A program made the position numbers and the translations under genes. A stretch of DNA of 23,967 bases. It comes from a virus. Numbering within the stretch: the stretch's first letter is position 1; every line of letters starts with the position of its first letter. The notes under the pieces were generated by a model. The model was given only the letters and a program-made list of their open reading frames with translations. It was not told the origin of the DNA and searched no databases. The DNA lies in IMG/VR virus record IMGVR_UViG_3300036792_000105, positions 1-23,967 of that record. One strand, 5' to 3'. Below are positions 21,900 to 23,967 of the stretch, in pieces.

Positions 21900-22000
21900 C
21901 CCCGTGCGGGAGAGTTGAACTCCGACTCAGTGCCGTTATGCGCATCCCGGTACCAGGCTGACACAGATGCACGCGCACTTCAGATCCCTACGGACACGGG
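21900..22000 (-). ncRNA. tRNA-like element: acceptor and T-arm with one long hairpin (second copy of type)
   Basis: Acceptor CCCGTGT/GCACGGG is 7 bp with one wobble. The T-arm is CGGAG-TTCAACT-CTCCC (C49/C65 mismatch). The about 70 bases between hold a nested hairpin: AGTGC with GCACT outside, GTGCATC with GATGCGC inside. No GG D-loop or anticodon arm is seen. The layout resembles the element at 21058-21137, though the sequences are unrelated. Confidence 0.5.
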
Positions 22001-22022
22001 GACGATGCGGCTTTCACCGCAG

Positions 22023-22095
22023 CTGACCAAGCTGGATTCGAACCAGCATCACCTGGATTAACAGTCCAGTGCTTTTCCAGTTAAGCTATAGGCCA
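22023..22095 (-). tRNA. tRNA-Asn(GTT)
   Basis: Acceptor TGGCCTA/TTGGTCA (one U6-U67 mismatch), anticodon stem CTGGA/TCCAG with loop CTGTTAA, T-arm GCTGG-TTCGAAT-CCAGC, G73. Confidence 0.9.
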
Positions 22096-22099
22096 TGGA

Positions 22100-22166
22100 A
22101 GCGGGAGCCGACTCGAACGGCATCTCCAGATTATGAGCCTGGTATGGTTCCATTCCACTATCCCGC
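22100..22166 (-). tRNA. tRNA-Met(CAT), compact
   Basis: Anticodon stem CCAGG/TCTGG with loop CTCATAA, D-arm TGG-AATGGAA-CCA, T-loop TTCGAGT on a 4-bp stem, and acceptor GCGGGA/TCCCGC. The acceptor plus T stem is two bases shorter than usual, and the gene is only 66 bases plus discriminator. The anticodon stem has no GGG/CCC run, so this is not a typical initiator. Confidence 0.75.
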
Positions 22167-22168
22167 AG

Positions 22169-22239
22169 TAGCCCTACAGGGACTCGAACCCTGTTTACGC
22201 ACTTGAAAGGCGCGCTTCCTACCTATAGAAGATAGGGCC
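22169..22239 (-). tRNA. tRNA-Glu(TTC)
   Basis: Acceptor GGCCCTA/TAGGGCT (G1-U72), anticodon stem CGCGC/GTGCG with loop CTTTCAA, a 4-base variable loop, and T-arm CAGGG-TTCGAGT-CCCTG. Confidence 0.9.
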
Positions 22240-22243
22240 GTAG

Positions 22244-22279
22244 CACCCTCACTATAGCACTGATCAGGTGCCGAGGGTG
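22244..22279 (-). other. 7-bp hairpin between the two tRNA-Glu genes
   Basis: CACCCTC (22244-22250) pairs with GAGGGTG (22273-22279), with GCAC/GTGC inside closing a 7-base loop CTGATCA on the minus strand. There is no T-tract, so it is more likely a processing hairpin or a mini-RNA than a terminator. Confidence 0.45.
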
Positions 22280-22281
22280 AG

Positions 22282-22354
22282 TGCTCGTACAGGGGTTTGA
22301 ACCCTGGATCTCTACCTTGAGAGGGTAGCGACTTAACCGCTTGTCCACACGAGC
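22282..22354 (-). tRNA. tRNA-Glu(CTC)
   Basis: Acceptor GCTCGTG/TACGAGC, anticodon stem CTACC/GGTAG with loop CTCTCAA, T-arm CAGGG-TTCAAAC-CCCTG, A73. It pairs with the neighbouring Glu(TTC) to cover both Glu codons. Confidence 0.9.
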
Positions 22355-22358
22355 AGGG

Positions 22359-22431
22359 TGATTCCCCTGGGACTCGAACCCAGACACACCGGATTAAAAG
22401 TCCGTCGCTCTGCCAATTGCGCTAGAGAATC
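22359..22431 (-). tRNA. tRNA-Lys(TTT)
   Basis: Acceptor GATTCTC/GGGAATC, anticodon loop CTTTTAA on a 4-bp core stem, T-arm CTGGG-TTCGAGT-CCCAG, A73. Confidence 0.9.
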
Positions 22432-22432
22432 G

Positions 22433-22507
22433 TACCGCAGACGGGGCTCGAACCCGTGCATTGCCCCATTATGAGTAGGGTGCCTTAACCAGCTTGGCCA
22501 CTGCGGA
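22433..22507 (-). tRNA. tRNA with CAT anticodon (Met or Ile2)
   Basis: Anticodon arm CCCTA-CTCATAA-TGGGG, acceptor TCCGCAG/CTGCGGT with bases 1 and 72 unpaired (U-U), T-arm ACGGG-TTCGAGC-CCCGT. The 1-72 mismatch is an initiator feature, and the anticodon stem has C-G pairs at its base. It could be initiator Met, elongator Met, or lysidine-modified Ile2. Confidence 0.85.
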
Positions 22508-22508
22508 G

Positions 22509-22581
22509 TACCGACTATAGGAATCGAACCTATCACAAGAACCTTATCAGAGTTCTCCGAGCGACCAGCTCTGCAATCGGC
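22509..22581 (-). tRNA. tRNA-Ile(GAT)
   Basis: Acceptor GCCGATT/AGTCGGT (G1-U72), anticodon arm GAACT-CTGATAA-GGTTC, T-arm ATAGG-TTCGATT-CCTAT, A73. Confidence 0.9.
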
Positions 22582-22653
22582 TTGTCTACCCTTTCACCGG
22601 CTATTCGGGGTTCCCTTTTACAGGATTCCGGTTGGCGATAGTCATTCCAGCCG

Positions 22654-22737
22654 TAGAGGGACGACGAGTCGAACGCCATAGCTTTCACCACGATCCGCTT
22701 TCGAGGCGGTCCCCATCACCGTCAGGGTTGACCCTCC
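22654..22737 (-). tRNA. tRNA-Ser(CGA)
   Basis: Class II with a long variable arm. Acceptor GGAGGGT/TCCCTCT (G1-U72), anticodon loop CTCGAAA on GCGG/CCGC-type pairs, T-arm TGGCG-TTCGACT-CGTCG with two wobbles. The discriminator reads A rather than the usual G for Ser. Confidence 0.8.
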
Positions 22738-22857
22738 ATGTGCCATCGTCCGGGATCAGTTACCCGCTAGCAGGTAAAGGGCGCGCACCCTGGACGTTTA
22801 CCCCGAAGTGCCCCGGTTTGATTTGGAACTTCGAGGAAGGCGTAGGCTACGCCCTAG
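22738..22857 (-). other. 120-base structured spacer between tRNA-Ser genes
   Basis: No tRNA signature is found. Several hairpins are possible on the minus strand: GGCGTA/TACGCC with a 3-base loop, CGAAGT/ACTTCG, GGTAAA/TTTACC enclosing GGG/CCC, and TTACC/GGTAA. Some are mutually exclusive. The density of structure exceeds a plain spacer. No function can be assigned. Confidence 0.35.
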
Positions 22858-22943
22858 AGGAGAGTGCGGGATTCGAACCCGCGAGAGTTTGACCCCTGCC
22901 AAGTTTCCAACCTGGTGCACTAGACCGACTATGCGAACTCTCC
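22858..22943 (-). tRNA. tRNA-Ser(GGA)
   Basis: Class II with long variable arm. Acceptor GGAGAGT/ACTCTCC, anticodon arm CCAGG-TTGGAAA-CTTGG, T-arm GCGGG-TTCGAAT-CCCGC. Confidence 0.9.
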
Positions 22944-22947
22944 AAAG

Positions 22948-23031
22948 CCGAAGGAAGAGTACTCGAAACTCAGGGCTTTCACCCCCATCTCGCTAGCAAC
23001 GAGCGCCCGTGCCCTGACGGGTTTTCCTCCG
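22948..23031 (-). tRNA. tRNA-Ser(GCT)
   Basis: Class II, easy to miss because the T stem is AT-rich (TGAGT-TTCGAGT-ACTCT). Acceptor CGGAGGA/TCCTTCG, D stem CCCGT/ACGGG with CAGGGC loop, anticodon loop TTGCTAG on CTCG/CGAG, long variable arm, and G73 as in Ser tRNAs. Confidence 0.85.
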
Positions 23032-23037
23032 ATGAAA

Positions 23038-23096
23038 GGGACAGAAGCGAGTCGCAGTTTACGCGTTTAATCCACCGGCAGATCTGCTTCTGTCCC
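23038..23096 (-). ncRNA. Spacer RNA closed by an 11-bp perfect stem
   Basis: GGGACAGAAGC (23038-23048) pairs perfectly with GCTTCTGTCCC (23086-23096). Inside is a GCAG/CTGC-type hairpin and a TGCGACT loop reminiscent of a T-loop with one change. At 59 bases it is too short for a normal tRNA. It may be an armless tRNA relic or a processing structure. Confidence 0.4.
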
Positions 23097-23098
23097 CG

Positions 23099-23171
23099 TA
23101 TCCGGTGCGGGACTCGAACCCGCAGCATCACATCTCCTCAAGATGAGTGGTCGGCCATTGCCTAACCGGAC
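23099..23171 (-). tRNA. tRNA-Leu(GAG), short variable arm
   Basis: Acceptor GTCCGGT/ACCGGAT (G1-U72), D region with AATGGCCGACCAC, anticodon loop TTGAGGA on CATC/GATG, variable GATGCT (6 bases), T-arm GCGGG-TTCGAGT-CCCGC, A73. The D-arm is of Leu type, but the long class II variable arm is missing. Confidence 0.85.
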
Positions 23172-23177
23172 GTGCGC

Positions 23178-23219
23178 CGAGAGTGTTCCTACCTGGAGGG
23201 ATTCGAACCCCCACTCTCG
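23178..23219 (-). other. T-arm hairpin enclosed by an 8-bp stem (tRNA remnant?)
   Basis: A T-arm GGGGG-TTCGAAT-CCCTC is followed by AGGTAGGAA and enclosed by CGAGAGTG/CACTCTCG (8 bp, perfect). No matching acceptor 5' strand or anticodon arm fits before the next gene; TTCTC-CTAAGTC-GAGAG upstream would leave only one variable base. Best read as a truncated tRNA or a T-arm minihelix. Confidence 0.45.
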
Positions 23220-23245
23220 ACTTAGGAGAAATGCATTTCCCCTCG

Positions 23246-23316
23246 TGCGGTAACCGGGGCTCGAACCCGGACCCCGAACTTGGCAAGCTCGGATGATTCC
23301 CTTTCACCATTACCAC
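23246..23316 (-). tRNA. tRNA-Gly(GCC)
   Basis: Acceptor GTGGTAA/TTACCGC, anticodon arm CGAGC-TTGCCAA-GTTCG, 4-base variable loop, T-arm CCGGG-TTCGAGC-CCCGG. Confidence 0.9.
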
Positions 23317-23369
23317 TGGGTCCGGTTCCTTTTTGGCTTAGGGAGCCGACAAGCATCTAAGGTTCTGTC

Positions 23370-23451
23370 GTGAACGGGTAATTACTCCGTAAAGGCGTCC
23401 CTTTTCCCGTCTCCCGCGAGGCCCTTACGTCCCCCGGAAACTTCGGTTCAC
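23370..23451 (-). other. Structured spacer between tRNA-Gly and tRNA-Thr
   Basis: GTGAAC (23370-23375) pairs with GTTCAC (23446-23451). Inside, CCG-AAGTTTC-CGG, GTAAGG/CCTTTAC and CGG/CCG stems are possible. No anticodon arm with a 7-base loop was found. Function unknown. Confidence 0.35.
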
Positions 23452-23457
23452 ACAACG

Positions 23458-23530
23458 AGCCACAATCGGGATTCGAACCCGAGACCTCAGCCTTACCATG
23501 GCCGCGCTCTACCGCTGGAGCTATTGTGAC
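23458..23530 (-). tRNA. tRNA-Thr(GGT)
   Basis: Acceptor GTCACAA/TTGTGGC, anticodon arm CGGCC-ATGGTAA-GGCTG, T-arm TCGGG-TTCGAAT-CCCGA. Confidence 0.9.
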
Positions 23531-23534
23531 ATGG

Positions 23535-23602
23535 AGCCTTCGTCGGGTGTCAATCCCAACCTCCCGCGTTACAAGGGCGGGGTCGTAGTCGTACGCGAAG
23601 AC
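23535..23602 (-). tRNA. Non-canonical tRNA-Thr(TGT)-like
   Basis: Acceptor GTCTTCG/CGAAGGC (7 bp), anticodon arm CCGCC-CTTGTAA-CGCGG with U33 and anticodon TGT (Thr, ACA), T stem TTGGG/CCCGA with loop ATTGACA lacking TTC. The D-arm CGTA-CGAC-TACG has a 4-base loop without GG, abuts the acceptor, and leaves 3 bases before the anticodon stem, the same layout as the element at 21308-21376. A standard tRNA scan may miss it. Confidence 0.6.
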
Positions 23603-23606
23603 TTGG

Positions 23607-23680
23607 TACTCAGTGAGGGATTCGAACCCTCAGCATCGCTGGATCTGAACCAACGTGGTCTGCCTGTTGCCTAACCGAGC
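23607..23680 (-). tRNA. tRNA-Leu(CAG), short variable arm
   Basis: Acceptor GCTCGGT/ACTGAGT (G1-U72), Leu-type D region CAACAGGCAGACCAC, anticodon arm GTTGG-TTCAGAT-CCAGC, variable GATGCT, T-arm GAGGG-TTCGAAT-CCCTC, A73. Closely related to the other two Leu genes. Confidence 0.88.
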
Positions 23681-23773
23681 GGGTGCGGCAGTGATCCAGA
23701 TGCTTCCGGGTGATCAAGTCCGGGTTCTCCGAAATCAATTGGGAGCCTGTCGCATGCACTTTTCACCCCAAAG

Positions 23774-23846
23774 CTGCCGCCCCAGGACTCGAACCTGGAA
23801 TCGCCTGCATCAGACGCAGGAGCCTTGCCGTTTTGGCCAGGCGGCA
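23774..23846 (-). tRNA. tRNA-Gln(CTG)
   Basis: Acceptor TGCCGCC/GGCGGCA, anticodon stem CCTGC/GCAGG with loop GTCTGAT, T-arm CCAGG-TTCGAGT-CCTGG, G73. Confidence 0.9.
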
Positions 23847-23850
23847 TTGG

Positions 23851-23925
23851 TACTCAGGATGGGATTCGAACCCACAGCATCAGGGAGTTTGAAACCCCGT
23901 GGTCTGCCTAGTTGCCTACCCGAGC
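23851..23925 (-). tRNA. tRNA-Leu(CAA), short variable arm
   Basis: Acceptor GCTCGGG/CCTGAGT (G1-U72), GGCAGACCAC D region and GATGCT variable loop shared with the other Leu genes, T-arm GTGGG-TTCGAAT-CCCAT. Aligning to the siblings gives loop TTCAAAC with anticodon CAA. A shifted loop TTTCAAA would give TCA (opal suppressor) but breaks the alignment. Confidence 0.8.
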
Positions 23926-23929
23926 ACAG

Positions 23930-23967
23930 TATTCCGAGTGGGGGTCGAACCCACGGCGACGCGGATT
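23930..23967 (-). tRNA. Partial tRNA, anticodon NNA
   Basis: The acceptor 3' strand (TCGGAAT), T-arm GTGGG-TTCGACC-CCCAC, variable loop and the 3' anticodon strand are present. The window ends three bases into the anticodon loop, so only position 36 (A) is known. Confidence 0.75.

Noticed and set aside
22738-22857. HDV-like or other self-cleaving ribozyme next to tRNAs
   Set aside because: Hairpins are present, but I could not trace the double-pseudoknot with its conserved core; a covariance search would be decisive.
20793-23892. Many short open frames in the tRNA array
   Set aside because: They read through tRNA T-arms (recurrent SNP or GLEPG-type peptides come from the T-arm complement), so they are by-products of tRNA genes.
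21058-23967. Recurrent GACTCGAAC-type words as a CRISPR or direct-repeat array
   Set aside because: Each is the T-arm of a tRNA on the minus strand with irregular spacing; no constant repeats with unique spacers are present.

Overview
This window is part of a tailed-phage genome, most likely a large siphovirus of an actinobacterial host. The sequence is GC-rich with frequent GTG and TTG starts. It encodes an HK97-type head set (portal, protease, major capsid protein, large terminase), and it ends in a dense array of about 27 tRNA and tRNA-like genes. No integrase, repressor or replication gene was recognised. Family calls rest on motif reading by eye, not on database searches.

Layout. (1) 1-1589 (-): a large repetitive virion or tail protein that runs off the left edge. 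(2) 1829-3661: small genes on both strands, with a dCMP deaminase-like enzyme and a class I methyltransferase. (3) 3662-7664 (-): a tightly coupled sugar cassette of GDP-mannose 4,6-dehydratase, a GT-A glycosyltransferase, a sugar C-methyltransferase and a GT-B glycosyltransferase. (4) 7697-9808: a 43-aa gene on +, then small glycine-, threonine- or acid-rich proteins on -. (5) 9879-14311 (-): major capsid protein, protease with a scaffold-like tail, and portal, separated by strong hairpin terminators. (6) 14330-16858 (-): small membrane and metabolic genes, including a minimal potassium channel with a canonical filter, a MazG-like hydrolase and a DUF3310 fusion. (7) 16937-20961 (+): overlapping small genes (HTH, zinc-ribbon/possible small terminase, HicA-like, membrane protein) leading to the large terminase. 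(8) 21058-23967 (-): the tRNA array, convergent with the terminase and cut by the right edge.

How the parts fit. The minus-strand block builds the head and probably decorates the virion: the cassette could make a branched GDP-deoxyhexose and transfer it to capsid or tail proteins. The plus-strand block holds packaging and regulatory genes and is divergent from the portal, an uncommon arrangement. The tRNA array would support translation as the host is shut down.

The most unusual material is inside the array. Two tRNA-like genes (Arg-CCG and Thr-TGT) share a non-canonical architecture: the D-arm abuts the acceptor stem, the D-loop has no GG, and the T-loop has no TTC. Two further elements keep acceptor and T-arm but replace the D and anticodon arms with one long hairpin. 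Several spacers are closed by perfect 7-11 bp stems. Three tRNA-Leu genes lack the long variable arm, and many genes have a G1-U72 wobble.
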